A DNA stretch of 64,000 nt from Flammeovirga sp. SJP92 (GCF_001583495.1 NZ_LQAQ01000015.1:124001-188000); one strand, 5' to 3'. Positions 53,800-63,556 are shown, counted from the stretch's first letter. A program made the numbers and translations. Notes: generated by a model not told the origin, from the letters alone.

Positions 53800-54459
53800 C
53801 TATTTTCTTCTTTTCTTACGACGTTTCTTGCTTTTAGATGAAGAAGAAGAACCACTATTAGATGTTGTTGTTGTCGCTGTATTCGAAGGCAACTTCACAT
53901 TCTTAAAGCTATCAGGATATTTCGCCTTTATCTCTCTCATGTTGACTTTACCTTTTGACAAAACATTCAAAGTATTTATGATAACGTCATCTTCTATTTG
54001 GTTATTAACCTGTGCAGAATAGAAAGATTTCATCAATTTCACAATCTTTGAAAAAGCTAACTCCACATCATCCTTAGTTTCCAATGCTAAAGCATTCTGA
54101 ACCATAGCCTCCAGATTTTTACCAAAGTGCTTAAAGCGAATATTACTTTGGGTATATTCTACTCTCCTTGGCTTACTAAACATCATATTTTCCTTTGGAG
54201 CGGGATAGGGAGAATCAATATCTAATTTAAAATCAGACATCACTTGAAGGTGATCCCAGATTCTTTGTTGGCTATCATTCAATTGCTTTTGAATAGGATG
54301 AAGTTGCTTCATCAAAGCAATCAAAGTATATGCATATTGCGTCCTTAAAGACTTATCTTCCAAAGAAGAAATAAATTGAACCAAACCTTCAATATTTCTT
54401 CCATACTCTTTCAGAATAATATCTGATCTACTGGTATTATAACTATGTTCGTCGCGCAT
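53800..54459 (-). CDS. DUF4290 protein
   Basis: 219 residues, cytoplasmic. Two similar halves (LKEYGRNIEGLVQFISSLED and FKHFGKNLEAMVQNALALETKDD) point to an internal duplication, followed by a low-complexity Ser/Thr linker and a Lys/Arg tail (SKKRRKKRRK). The family is Bacteroidota-specific and of unknown function; its basic tail suggests RNA or DNA contact. It lies 50 bp downstream of glmS and a hairpin. Confidence 0.85.
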   Translation of the reverse strand: MRDEHSYNTSRSDIILKEYGRNIEGLVQFISSLEDKSLRTQYAYTLIALMKQLHPIQKQLNDSQQRIWDHLQVMSDFKLDIDSPYPAPKENMMFSKPRRVEYTQSNIRFKHFGKNLEAMVQNALALETKDDVELAFSKIVKLMKSFYSAQVNNQIEDDVIINTLNVLSKGKVNMREIKAKYPDSFKNVKLPSNTATTTTSNSGSSSSSKSKKRRKKRRK

Positions 54460-54471
54460 ATTCTTTATTCA

Positions 54472-54498
54472 ACTGAGTGGCTTATTCATCCACTCAGT
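54472..54498. other. Hairpin between glmS and the DUF4290 gene
   Basis: ACTGAGTGG (54472-54480) and CCACTCAGT (54490-54498) form a 9-bp stem with a 9-nt loop. There is no strong T run. It may partly terminate transcription leaving glmS or stabilise the mRNA. Confidence 0.6.
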
Positions 54499-54508
54499 AT
54501 ATTATTAT

Positions 54509-56347
54509 TTATTCTACAGTTACTGACTTCGCCAAGTTTCTTGGTTGATCAACATTACACCCTCTCATTACCGCAATATGGTAAGAAAGCAATTGTAATG
54601 GAATACAAGAAATCATAGGCATCAGTACTTCATGTGTATCAGGCACTTCAATTACATGATCAACCATACTTGGGATCAATGCATCACCTTCTGTTACAAC
54701 AGCAATTACACGTCCGCTTCTTGCCTTCACTTCTTGTAAGTTAGAAACAACTTTATCATACGAACTATCTCTAGTAGCGATGACAACTACTGGCATTTCT
54801 TCGTCAATTAATGCAATAGGACCATGCTTCATTTCTGCTGCTGGATAACCTTCTGCATGAATATATGAAATCTCTTTTAACTTAAGAGCTCCTTCTAATG
54901 CCACAGGGAAATTAAACCCTCTACCTAAATATAAGAAGTTTCTAGCATCTTTGTATAATGCAGACATTTCTTTTACGGAATCATTCACCTGTAAAACCTT
55001 CTCAATTTTAGATGGGATACTTTCAAACTCTACTAATAAGTCATGTAACTGAGCCTCTGTTAGTGAACCCTTTTCTTTCGCTAACATTAAAGCCATTGTT
55101 GTAAGCACTGTCAATTGAGCAGTAAAAGCTTTTGTACTTGCCACTCCAATCTCTGGACCAGCATGCGTATAAGCTCCTTCATGTGAGTTTCTTGCAATTG
55201 AAGACCCCACCACATTACATACACCAATTACTGTCGCTCCTTTTGACTCTGCTAAAGACATTGCAGCCAAAGTATCTGCCGTTTCTCCAGATTGAGAAAT
55301 AGCAATCATTACATCACCTTTCCCAATAATTGGATTTCTATATCTAAACTCAGAAGCATACTCTACCTCTACAGGAATACGTACCAATTCTTCTATAATA
55401 TATTCTGCAACTAAACCTGCATGCCACGATGTACCACAAGCAACAATTACAATTCGGTTAGCATTAAGTAAATCGTCAAAATGATTAAAAATACCACCTA
55501 ACTTTACGTAATTTTCCTTTGCTATAACTCTACCTCTTAAGCAATCTGCAACTGATTTCGGCTGTTCCATGATCTCTTTCATCATAAAGTGATCATATCC
55601 ACCTTTTTCAATGGCTTCTAGTTCAAGTTCTAATGTTTGAAGGTAAGGAGTTTGCACAACATTCTTAATATCAGTAATGGTCATATTACCGTCTTTAAGA
55701 AGAACAACTTCCTCATCTTTTATATAAACCACATTTTTAGTATACTCTACAATTGGCGTAGCATCAGAAGCTAAGAAAAACTCATTTTCTCCAACTCCAA
55801 TCACCAAAGGACTACCTTTACGAGCAGCAACTAATTGACCAGGGTTATCTTTACTTGTTATTACAATAGCATAAGCTCCTACAACCTCATTTAAAGCAAT
55901 ACGAACTGCTCTATCAAGCTCACAATTGTTATCTTTTTGTACCTGCTCAATAAAATGTATAAAAACCTCAGTGTCAGTCTCAGATTGAAAAACATGACCC
56001 TTTTCTATCAACTGAGCTTTTAAAACTTCGTAATTTTCAATGATACCATTATGAACCATTGCTAATTTTCCATCAGAAGAATAATGAGGATGAGCATTAA
56101 CATCATTTGGAGCACCATGAGTTGCCCAACGTGTATGTCCGATACCTGTTGAACCTTTAGTATCTTGTCCCTTCAATTCATTTTTTAAGTCAGCAACTTT
56201 ACCTTTACACTTAAAAACTTTTATGTTTGAATCTTCAACAAGAGATACACCGGCGCTATCATATCCACGATATTCAAGTCGTTCTAAGCCTTTAATTAGA
56301 ATGTCTAGTGCATTTCTATGTCCTACATAACCGACAATTCCGCACAT
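54509..56347 (-). CDS. glmS: Glutamine-fructose-6-phosphate aminotransferase
   Basis: 612 residues. N-terminal glutaminase begins MCGIVGYVG (catalytic Cys2) with GHTRWATHG. Two SIS domains follow, with ACGTSWHAG, ISQSGETADTLAA and the C-terminal PRNLAKSVTVE. It makes glucosamine-6-phosphate from fructose-6-phosphate and glutamine for cell-wall and LPS synthesis. Downstream of the DUF4270 gene by 37 bp; both belong to a conserved Bacteroidota block with the GlgA-like gene and panC. No glmS ribozyme was seen upstream. Confidence 0.95.
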   Translation of the reverse strand: MCGIVGYVGHRNALDILIKGLERLEYRGYDSAGVSLVEDSNIKVFKCKGKVADLKNELKGQDTKGSTGIGHTRWATHGAPNDVNAHPHYSSDGKLAMVHNGIIENYEVLKAQLIEKGHVFQSETDTEVFIHFIEQVQKDNNCELDRAVRIALNEVVGAYAIVITSKDNPGQLVAARKGSPLVIGVGENEFFLASDATPIVEYTKNVVYIKDEEVVLLKDGNMTITDIKNVVQTPYLQTLELELEAIEKGGYDHFMMKEIMEQPKSVADCLRGRVIAKENYVKLGGIFNHFDDLLNANRIVIVACGTSWHAGLVAEYIIEELVRIPVEVEYASEFRYRNPIIGKGDVMIAISQSGETADTLAAMSLAESKGATVIGVCNVVGSSIARNSHEGAYTHAGPEIGVASTKAFTAQLTVLTTMALMLAKEKGSLTEAQLHDLLVEFESIPSKIEKVLQVNDSVKEMSALYKDARNFLYLGRGFNFPVALEGALKLKEISYIHAEGYPAAEMKHGPIALIDEEMPVVVIATRDSSYDKVVSNLQEVKARSGRVIAVVTEGDALIPSMVDHVIEVPDTHEVLMPMISCIPLQLLSYHIAVMRGCNVDQPRNLAKSVTVE

Positions 56348-56384
56348 GATGTAATAATAAATTTAGTGAATAATAATTAACACC

Positions 56385-57806
56385 CTATTTACAGTTATAA
56401 GTAGGGTCATTAAATACAGCATAGTAAACAATCAACCTCATTTTCATTGGCTGTCCATTTAATGGATGCAAAAGATCATTTTTATCTCCAGCAAAAACCA
56501 ATTTTCGAATAGAAGATGATTGTTGATTAGGTAATAAAACAAGACCATCATCATCGAGTGGCAATCCTTCTGCCTCTCTAAATGTTCTTTCTTGTAAGTA
56601 TTGAGCTAATTTAGCCCAAGTATATGTTTGTGTGTTTGAATTATATGAAATTTGATGATCTCCTGAAGAAGGGAACTGTGCTTGTAGTAATCTGTATTGA
56701 GATGACTCACTACTAATGGTTTGAAGTGTTCCATCTTCATTCATAAAACCAAAATACAAGCCAGATGGGGGCGGTAAGTTTGATGCAGGGTAAATTTTGT
56801 AGCCTTCATCTGTAGGTCCGACAGCAGTTACTGCCAAATCCGCCTTATTGATATGAACTTCTCTTAAAGTTCCATCTTCTTTTTTCATTAAATTTATTAG
56901 TGATGGAAACTTAATACGAGCTACCATACCAGTTCCTTCAAAAACAAAACCTAGGTTATTTGAATCTTCAGACTTAACTACATCACCGACTTTAATATTC
57001 TCTGTCAAAGTTCCTGGTGTGTAATTGATATTATTGAATCTTTGATTAAAACCGAAATAATACACATCTCTCAAAGTATCTTCTTCAGATTCCCCAAAAT
57101 AGTGCATATTCATGGTCACTACTGTACCGAAGTTTTCTAAGCTATACTTACCTGCCCAAGCTGGAGACTGAGAATCTTTCACTTTTATTGCTAAACCTTT
57201 TATAGTCTTTGCAAACTCCTCTTGATTTGCGTATTCAGCTCCTTCAATGATTTTCACACCAAACAGACTGTCCAATTTTATATCAACAGTATCAGTAGTG
57301 ATATCTGACACTTTGAATGTTCTCGTACCAATTGGAGTATCTGCATATTTCACTTCATCTGTTGAATAATAATCAGCTGAATCTCCTTGAATATCTTCAA
57401 TCAATTCATAGACTTCTAAAGTCAACTCCTGTGTTGTATCTCCGTAAAGTGATGTTTTTTCAAGTGCAAGTGACAATGAGATAGAATCAAGCGTTCTATC
57501 ATCAAAATTTACAGCTTCTTCAGAACCAATACTTAATTGTGTATAGGTTGTAGTTCTAGTTTGACCAATCTCTTCACCTTCATCTACATAACCCACTAAA
57601 AAATAAGCTCCATTTTTAGTAAACAATGAATCTCTATAATGTGTTTCTATTTCAATATCAAAAGTATCAGCATAACACATCACTGTTGCATCATCAATTA
57701 GGTCACCTCCAATTATAATTGTTTGTAGATCCGTACGCTCACAAGCAAAGCAAAAAATGATTACGAAGAATGAAATTGCTCTAGTGTATAAATTTCTTAT
57801 ATTCAT
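56385..57806 (-). CDS. DUF4270 lipoprotein
   Basis: 473 residues. Lipobox FCFACE with Cys at about residue 22 after a hydrophobic stretch, so it is surface or periplasm anchored. The body has the DUF4270 pattern: DSLFTKNGAYFLVGYVDE, SIGSEEAVNF, the middle YYFGFNQRFNNINYTPG, and the C-terminal RLIVYYAVFNDPTYNC. DUF4270 proteins are common in Bacteroidota, without known function; they usually lie between a glycogen-synthase-like gene and glmS, as here. Confidence 0.88.
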   Translation of the reverse strand: MNIRNLYTRAISFFVIIFCFACERTDLQTIIIGGDLIDDATVMCYADTFDIEIETHYRDSLFTKNGAYFLVGYVDEGEEIGQTRTTTYTQLSIGSEEAVNFDDRTLDSISLSLALEKTSLYGDTTQELTLEVYELIEDIQGDSADYYSTDEVKYADTPIGTRTFKVSDITTDTVDIKLDSLFGVKIIEGAEYANQEEFAKTIKGLAIKVKDSQSPAWAGKYSLENFGTVVTMNMHYFGESEEDTLRDVYYFGFNQRFNNINYTPGTLTENIKVGDVVKSEDSNNLGFVFEGTGMVARIKFPSLINLMKKEDGTLREVHINKADLAVTAVGPTDEGYKIYPASNLPPPSGLYFGFMNEDGTLQTISSESSQYRLLQAQFPSSGDHQISYNSNTQTYTWAKLAQYLQERTFREAEGLPLDDDGLVLLPNQQSSSIRKLVFAGDKNDLLHPLNGQPMKMRLIVYYAVFNDPTYNCK

Positions 57807-57941
57807 CTGGAAAATTATCAGTTAAAAAGCGGGAAATTACAATCCCTCTTTTTCCATGACAATGGATTGTTTAAAATGGTTGAAAACCTAATAAAAAATA
57901 CGTGAGGACAAAAATTGCAAATATTCTTATAGCACACAAAC

Positions 57942-57978
57942 AAAAAAGGTAGTCGATGTAAAAACGACTACCTTTTTT
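57942..57978 (-). terminator. Terminator of the GlgA-like gene
   Basis: AAAAAAGGTAGTCG (57942-57955) and CGACTACCTTTTTT (57965-57978), a 14-bp stem with a 9-nt loop. The T run on the minus strand follows the stop at 58005. Confidence 0.9.
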
Positions 57979-58004
57979 ATATAAAAATACTTAAAAAGCT
58001 TACT

Positions 58005-58820
58005 TTATTCAGCTAATCCAGTATAAATATCATAATAAGACTCTGCATATTCTTCACCTTCTGGTTCAGTTTCTGTCAGTTTTTCTCCATATGAAGAAAG
58101 CACCTCTACAACTGAATCATCAATAGCAGGACTACCTTTAGTGACTTTATCTGCGTATTCAGAACCAATTTTAATAAAGCTATTGTAATCTGCAGTTGAT
58201 AGATCTGATAACATTGAATCATCAATATCTAACATCTTTACTTTATTTGTCAATTGCTCATGATCAAACTTGTGATCAAATTGCGTATTGTAAACTGTAA
58301 ATACAGTCTTCGCATTTTTGAACATTGGATCATTTTTGTAAGATGTTTTCAAGTATAAAGGAATAAAACTTGTAAACCAATCATTACAGTGAACTACATC
58401 TGGAGCCCAGCCTAACTTCTTTACTGTCTCAATTACTCCTTTACAGAAGAAGACAGCTCTATCATCATTATCAGAGAAGAACTCATCGCTCTTTTTGTCT
58501 CTGAATACTGATTTTCTATGGAAATAATCTTCGTTATCTATGAAGTATACTTGTAATTTAGCACTCTGTATAGAAGCAACTTTAATTGTAAGTGGCTTTT
58601 CGTCCTCACCTACGGCAATGTTCATTCCCGAAAGTCTCACTACCTCATGCAATCTGTTCTTACGCTCATTGATCAATCCAAATCTTGGAACCATAATTCT
58701 GATTTCCATTCCTCTTTCTTGCATCGATTGAGGAAGCTTTCTCACGTAATCCGCAACCTCTGATGTTTTTAAAAATGGATTTATCTCACTTGAGACATAA
58801 AGAATTTTTAATTTCGACAT
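58005..58820 (-). CDS. Glycogen/starch synthase-like glycosyltransferase, N-terminal domain only
   Basis: 271 residues, covering only the GT5 N-terminal half. It opens LKILYVSSEINPFLKTSEVADYVRKLP (family K-x-G-G-L-x-D site here altered to K-T-S-E-V-A-D) and has VDYF-type and DVVHCNDWFTSFIPLYLK, with a short acidic C-terminal tail. Full synthases are ~480 residues with a second GT-B domain, absent here. Bacteroidota commonly carry this short form next to panC. It may be regulatory or bind sugar nucleotide, not synthesise glycogen alone. Confidence 0.85.
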   Translation of the reverse strand: MSKLKILYVSSEINPFLKTSEVADYVRKLPQSMQERGMEIRIMVPRFGLINERKNRLHEVVRLSGMNIAVGEDEKPLTIKVASIQSAKLQVYFIDNEDYFHRKSVFRDKKSDEFFSDNDDRAVFFCKGVIETVKKLGWAPDVVHCNDWFTSFIPLYLKTSYKNDPMFKNAKTVFTVYNTQFDHKFDHEQLTNKVKMLDIDDSMLSDLSTADYNSFIKIGSEYADKVTKGSPAIDDSVVEVLSSYGEKLTETEPEGEEYAESYYDIYTGLAE

Positions 58821-58848
58821 ATTCTACCGTATTTACACCTTTTCTACG

Positions 58849-58879
58849 CAAAAGTACGGAAGAACTTACTTAAATTCAA
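58849..58879 (-). promoter_or_regulatory. Consensus promoter of the GlgA-like gene
   Basis: On the minus strand TTG (58879-58877), exactly 20 bp of spacer and TACTTTTG (58856-58849) form a perfect Bacteroidota -33/-7 pair. The ATG at 58820 lies 29 bp downstream of the -7 box. The divergent panC promoter shares the same 131-bp region but was not resolved. Confidence 0.8.
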
Positions 58880-58951
58880 CATAAATATATTAAACTAAGG
58901 TAAATAGTTACAGTTACTTAGTAATTTATTTTCAAAAAATCAACCCCTAAA

Positions 58952-59809
58952 ATGAACGTTTTTAACAAAGTTAGTACCTTAAAAGAATTTGTCAATAATT
59001 GCAAATTTTCAAAAAAAACGATCGGTTTTGTACCTACTATGGGTGCATTGCATGAAGGGCACCTAACATTAATTCGTCAATCAAAAAAAGAAAATGACAT
59101 TACAATCTGCAGTATTTTCGTAAACCCTACGCAGTTTAATAATGCCATTGACCTTAAACATTATCCTGTAAAACACACTGAAGATAAGGCACTTTTGGAA
59201 AGTGTTGGGTGTGATATATTGTTTTTACCCGCTGTTGAGGAAATGTACCCTTCAGGATTAGACAATAAAAACCTGGTAGGTTTTGAGTTCGGTGATATCG
59301 AGAAACAATTGGAAGGAGCCTTTAGACCTGGGCACTTTAATGGTGTAGGTATTGTTGTCAGCAAGCTTTTTCATATGGTTAACCCTGATAAAGCTTACTT
59401 CGGACTAAAAGACTTACAACAGTTTCTGATCATACGAAAAATGACACTAGAACTTTCTTTTGGTATAGAAATCATTGGAGTTCCAACGGTAAGAGAAGAG
59501 GATGGTTTAGCCATGTCTTCAAGGAACTTAAGATTAACCTCTGAAGAAAGAGAAAAAGGACCTTTTATTTATGAAGTGATTAGTGAAATGAAAAATAAAC
59601 TTGATCACTCTCAATCCCCTAAAGAAGTTCTTGACTGGGGAATTCAGAAGTTCCAGAAGAATACTTCATTCCATCTGGAATATCTAGAAATTGTAAATAC
59701 GATTGATTTAAAACCTGTTGATCCTTACAATATTCCAGGATCTTATGCTATTGTAATAGCTGCACACTTAGGAAAAGTAAGGCTTATTGACAATTTATTA
59801 ATTGAATAG
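58952..59809 (+). CDS. panC: Pantothenate synthetase
   Basis: 285 residues. ATP-binding PTMGALHEGHLTLIRQS, SIFVNPTQFNN, GAFRPGHFNGVGIVVSKLF, PDKAYFGLKDLQQ and the MSSRN motif. It joins pantoate and beta-alanine to form pantothenate for CoA synthesis. The usual partner panD is not in the window. Terminator follows immediately. Confidence 0.95.
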   Translation: MNVFNKVSTLKEFVNNCKFSKKTIGFVPTMGALHEGHLTLIRQSKKENDITICSIFVNPTQFNNAIDLKHYPVKHTEDKALLESVGCDILFLPAVEEMYPSGLDNKNLVGFEFGDIEKQLEGAFRPGHFNGVGIVVSKLFHMVNPDKAYFGLKDLQQFLIIRKMTLELSFGIEIIGVPTVREEDGLAMSSRNLRLTSEEREKGPFIYEVISEMKNKLDHSQSPKEVLDWGIQKFQKNTSFHLEYLEIVNTIDLKPVDPYNIPGSYAIVIAAHLGKVRLIDNLLIE

Positions 59810-59823
59810 ATTAATAAGGAAAT

Positions 59824-59864
59824 AAAAAAGGCTTGAAATCAGAATTGATTTCAAGCCTTTTTTA
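59824..59864. terminator. Bidirectional terminator between panC and the subtilisin gene
   Basis: AAAAAAGGCTTGAAATCA (59824-59841) and TGATTTCAAGCCTTTTTT (59846-59863) form an 18-bp stem with a 4-nt loop. A- and T-runs serve both convergent genes. Confidence 0.9.
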
Positions 59865-59877
59865 TTTTCCAGGAAGA

Positions 59878-61515
59878 CTATTTTGAGATCTTCTCTGCAT
59901 ATTTCACAGCCTCATAAAGGTTCACTACACCACCTGTTACTGATAATGTACCAAACTTCACTTTTTCAGGCTCTTGACCTTCTTCTAAGTCACCATAACC
60001 TGGCTTATACACTTCCTTATTTTTTAAAGGAGTTACTGTTTTCATCAAGATTTTCTTTACTTGATAAGCCGATAAATTAGGGTAGTAAGACATTAAAACG
60101 GCAGCACAACCAGCTACTACTGGACATGCCATACTTGTACCATTTAATGCTTGATACTCAGAACCTGGCACAGTAGAATAGATATTGTAACCTGGAGCAA
60201 ATAAGTCAACATTCTTCTTTGCATAATTAGAGAAAGTTGCAGGCAACTCCTCATCAATATGCCAAGTAGATGCTCCTACTTCAATCCAGTTACGAGCTGT
60301 ACCACCTTTATCATATTTATCTTTAGGGAAGTTTCTTTCAACGTCAGTGTTTTTATTATCATTTCCTGCCGCGTGTACCAAAAGAACTCCTTTAGAATCT
60401 GCATATTTGACTGCCGCATCTACTTCTGCTTTATATGGAGAGAATGGCTTTCCAAAACTCATATTAATAATTTTAGCACCATTATCAACCGCATAGCGAA
60501 TTGAGTTAGCAACATCCTTATCTCTTTCATCACCATTAGGAACTGTTCTAACAACCATGATCTCAACATTATCAGCTACACCTTCAATACCAAGATTATT
60601 TCCTCTTTCAGCTCCAATAATACCAGCTACGTGAGTTCCATGTAAAGCATCAGGACCTACTACCTTATTGTTTCCGTAGTATCTTTCTTTTTTGTCCTCA
60701 ATATTATCACCTACAATCTCTCTAGAATTAAAATCTGGATTGTAGTTATAATCAACTTGACTTTTGAAATAATCAATACCATCTTGAATTCTACCCTCTG
60801 TAACGCCTCTGCTCATCATCTTTGTTACCACTTCTCTCATCCCAAGAAGTACTTGATCTTCAGTTTCCAAAGTTTCTAAAGCACCGAGAAGCTCCTCTTC
60901 AGATTCAAGGTCGAAATAAGCTACAAATAAAGCTTTACCTCTTTTATATTGATGCAATAGCATCTCATAATATTCAAGGTTTTCATTTGCCTCAACTTCA
61001 CCACTTTCAAAAGATTCTTTTACTTCTAACCAAAGTTTGAATTCTTTTTTATCTGCTTTTGAGATCTCTTCTTCAGCTTTACCGTCAAACTTTTTACTTA
61101 AAGTCCCATACAGCCTAGCCACCTCAAGGTTTTCCTCATTTACAAATGAACCATCTTTACCACCAATGAAGTTCCAGCCATTGATATCATCAACATATCC
61201 ATTTTTATCATCATCTTGACCGTTGCCTGCCACTTCTTTAGGGTTTACCCAAATAACAGACTTAAGATCTTCATGATCAATATCAATACCACTATCAATC
61301 ACTGCAACAACGACCTTTTTACTTTTCTTTCCTTTCAGAACTTCTTTGTAAGCTCTTTCTGTTCCTACACCATAAACACTGTCAGTTGAATAATCTAAAT
61401 TGAACCAATTTTCTGGTGCTCCTTTTAATGGGTCTTGAGCTGATGCGACATTTGTCACTCCCAACTGTGCTGTAAACGCACTTGCAATTAGGATTGCTTT
61501 TAAAGTATTTCTCAT
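59878..61515 (-). CDS. Subtilisin-like secreted serine protease
   Basis: 545 residues with signal peptide (LGVTNVASAQ, about 27). Catalytic triad in S8 order: Asp74 (AVIDSGIDIDHEDL), His292 (LHGTHVAGIIGAE), Ser461 (NGTSMACPVVAG). A long Asp-to-His insertion of ~215 residues, helical and charged, is unusual for plain subtilisins but common in Bacteroidota. No T9SS sorting domain is visible. It may be a periplasmic or secreted protease. It is a single gene. Confidence 0.9.
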   Translation of the reverse strand: MRNTLKAILIASAFTAQLGVTNVASAQDPLKGAPENWFNLDYSTDSVYGVGTERAYKEVLKGKKSKKVVVAVIDSGIDIDHEDLKSVIWVNPKEVAGNGQDDDKNGYVDDINGWNFIGGKDGSFVNEENLEVARLYGTLSKKFDGKAEEEISKADKKEFKLWLEVKESFESGEVEANENLEYYEMLLHQYKRGKALFVAYFDLESEEELLGALETLETEDQVLLGMREVVTKMMSRGVTEGRIQDGIDYFKSQVDYNYNPDFNSREIVGDNIEDKKERYYGNNKVVGPDALHGTHVAGIIGAERGNNLGIEGVADNVEIMVVRTVPNGDERDKDVANSIRYAVDNGAKIINMSFGKPFSPYKAEVDAAVKYADSKGVLLVHAAGNDNKNTDVERNFPKDKYDKGGTARNWIEVGASTWHIDEELPATFSNYAKKNVDLFAPGYNIYSTVPGSEYQALNGTSMACPVVAGCAAVLMSYYPNLSAYQVKKILMKTVTPLKNKEVYKPGYGDLEEGQEPEKVKFGTLSVTGGVVNLYEAVKYAEKISK

Positions 61516-61549
61516 TTAATTTAAATACTAATGAATATAAAATGAAAGT

Positions 61550-61885
61550 TTAATGATTCTTCTTTGGCCATAAAGATGAGTATATTTCACGAAGGAGCAA
61601 CACTAACCCTATAACTATCAAAGCAGAGAGTAAATCTCCAAATTGAACCCCTATGAGATCAAAAAGGCTTCGCAATGTAACAAAAAGTGTTGCGAATATA
61701 AAACCAAACCCTAAATCAATAAACATCTTTTGCTTATCAGTGAATTCAGGAAGGTTCTTTTTCTTACACAATGGACACTTTGACTTATCAAGTCGAAGTC
61801 CATATAAAAAAATGTGTTGCCACTTGTATTTATTACAAGTGACAACATTTCTTGATTTATGAAACCCTTTTCGTTTTTGACTCAT
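61550..61885 (-). CDS. Small membrane protein with CxxC zinc-like motif
   Basis: 111 residues. Cys17 near the N-terminus and a CPLC pair (Cys37 area) could bind metal, resembling short Bacteroidota zinc-ribbon-like proteins with one half reduced. Two hydrophobic segments (about 56-74 and 85-102) lie towards the C-terminus. It starts 3 bp after the hemL stop in the same orientation, hence probably co-transcribed. No function is assigned. Confidence 0.65.
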   Translation of the reverse strand: MSQKRKGFHKSRNVVTCNKYKWQHIFLYGLRLDKSKCPLCKKKNLPEFTDKQKMFIDLGFGFIFATLFVTLRSLFDLIGVQFGDLLSALIVIGLVLLLREIYSSLWPKKNH

Positions 61886-61888
61886 AAA

Positions 61889-63181
61889 CTATTGGATTGC
61901 TACATCTAATGATTTATCAATAGCCTCAAGAATTGATGCTAAGTTTTCTTCTGTTAATGCTGCTGACATAAACCAGCTTTCGTATTGTGATGGAGGTAGG
62001 TATACTCCATTCTCCAACATAGCGTGGAAGAACTTACCAAACTTTTCAGTATCGGTCGTCTGTGCATCAGCAAAGTTCTTCACTTTTTTATCAGTAAAGA
62101 AAATACAAACCATTGATCCTAATAAAGTAACTTGGTATGGCAACTTTTTAGCATCTAAAATTTCTTGGATACCTTTTGCTAATTTCTCACCTTTTTGAGC
62201 TAATTCTGTGTAAACTTCTGGGTGACTATTCAAGTGATTCAACATTGTAAGACCTGCTGCCATTGCTACAGGATTGCCAGACAAAGTACCTGCTTGATAA
62301 ACTGGTCCTGCTGGGGCAACGTATTCCATAATCTCCTTTTTACCACCATAGGCTCCTACTGGCATACCTCCGCCAATGATTTTACCTAAAGTTGTCATAT
62401 CTGGAGTCACACCAAATACTTCCTGTGCTCCGCCTTTCGCTAATCTGAAACCAGTCATCACCTCATCAAAAATAAGAACAATACCTTCTCTGTCACAAAT
62501 TGTTCTCAATGACTGTAAGTAACCTTCATTTGGTATCACTAATCCCATATTACCTGGAACAGGTTCAATAATCAACGCCGCTACTTCACCTTTGTTTTCC
62601 GCCACTAATTTCTCAATAGCCTCAACATCGTTGTATGGAGCCAATAAAGTATCTTTTGCTGTACCTTCTGTAACCCCTGGGCTGTTTGGTACTCCCATTG
62701 TTACAGCACCACTACCTGCCGCAATTAGGAAGGAATCTCCATGTCCGTGATAACAGCCTTCAATTTTAATGAATTTATCTCTTCCTGTATATCCTCTTGC
62801 TACTCTAATCGCTGACATTGTTGCCTCAGTACCAGAGTTCACCATTCTTACTTTTTCAATAGATGGCACCATCTCGCAAATTAACTCTGCTATATCAATT
62901 TCTTTTGCCGTAGGAGCACCAAAAGAAAGTGAATTATTAATGGCTTTTTGTACTGCTTCTGTAATATCTGGGTGAGCATGTCCCAAGATCATTGGCCCCC
63001 ATGAATTGATCAATTCGATATATTTATTATCATTTTCGTCAATCATGTAAGCACCTTCAGCACCTTTGATAAATAATGGAGTTCCTCCAACAGATTTAAA
63101 TGCTCTAACAGGTGAATTTACACCACCTGGAATACTATGCTGTGCTTTTGAAAATAAAGCGACACTTTTATTGTTGTCCAC
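61889..63181 (-). CDS. hemL: Glutamate-1-semialdehyde 2,1-aminomutase
   Basis: 430 residues from the GTG at 63179-63181 (VDNNKSVALF). A longer in-frame TTG start (63247) adds 22 residues unlike the family. PLP-type aminotransferase: NSGTEATMSAIRVARG, GCYHGHGDSFL, FDEVMTGFR and TLGKIIGGGMPVGAYGG with PLP-binding Lys267. It turns glutamate-1-semialdehyde into 5-aminolevulinate, the tetrapyrrole precursor (also needed for siroheme). A -7 box (CAAAGTTA on the plus strand, 63214-63221) upstream supports the GTG start. Confidence 0.92.
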   Translation of the reverse strand: MDNNKSVALFSKAQHSIPGGVNSPVRAFKSVGGTPLFIKGAEGAYMIDENDNKYIELINSWGPMILGHAHPDITEAVQKAINNSLSFGAPTAKEIDIAELICEMVPSIEKVRMVNSGTEATMSAIRVARGYTGRDKFIKIEGCYHGHGDSFLIAAGSGAVTMGVPNSPGVTEGTAKDTLLAPYNDVEAIEKLVAENKGEVAALIIEPVPGNMGLVIPNEGYLQSLRTICDREGIVLIFDEVMTGFRLAKGGAQEVFGVTPDMTTLGKIIGGGMPVGAYGGKKEIMEYVAPAGPVYQAGTLSGNPVAMAAGLTMLNHLNSHPEVYTELAQKGEKLAKGIQEILDAKKLPYQVTLLGSMVCIFFTDKKVKNFADAQTTDTEKFGKFFHAMLENGVYLPPSQYESWFMSAALTEENLASILEAIDKSLDVAIQ

Positions 63182-63556
63182 GATAAAAAAGGTTTGATTG
63201 TTTTGTATTTCTACAAAGTTAATTAAACCTTTGACAATACTAAACAATACCTTAATTAGTATGTTTACGTTGAGTTTTATTGATTAGAATTAAAGCAAAA
63301 TTAACTAGACTGAAAATGTATCATTGACTTACGATTATAGTCTTTTAAAAACTTAAAAAAGAACAACTATTGATTTCTTTTTAGCGTTGTACACAACAAC
63401 ATCATTGAAGATTTTTAAAACAAAAAAATTTAGTTTTAGTCTTAAACAAAAAAGAAACCCCCGAAAATCAGAGGTTCCTTCCACTTTAATAAACTAAACT
63501 AACAAACAAACTTCGATTATGAAATTAACATACATTTATTAAAATACCTAAACAAT
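63182..63556. other. 375-bp intergenic region between hemL and the TetR-like gene
   Basis: It holds the hemL -7 box (minus-strand TAACTTTG, 63214-63221). The rest is AT-rich. A weak imperfect hairpin near 63450-63481 (AAACCCCC / GAGGTTCC) was seen but cannot be assigned. Confidence 0.5.

Noticed and set aside
54509-56347. glmS ribozyme or riboswitch before glmS
   Set aside because: Only 37 bp separate it from the DUF4270 gene and no ribozyme-like structure was seen.
61889-63247. Longer HemL start at 63247
   Set aside because: TTG start adds 22 residues not found in the family, and a -7 box lies inside that stretch.
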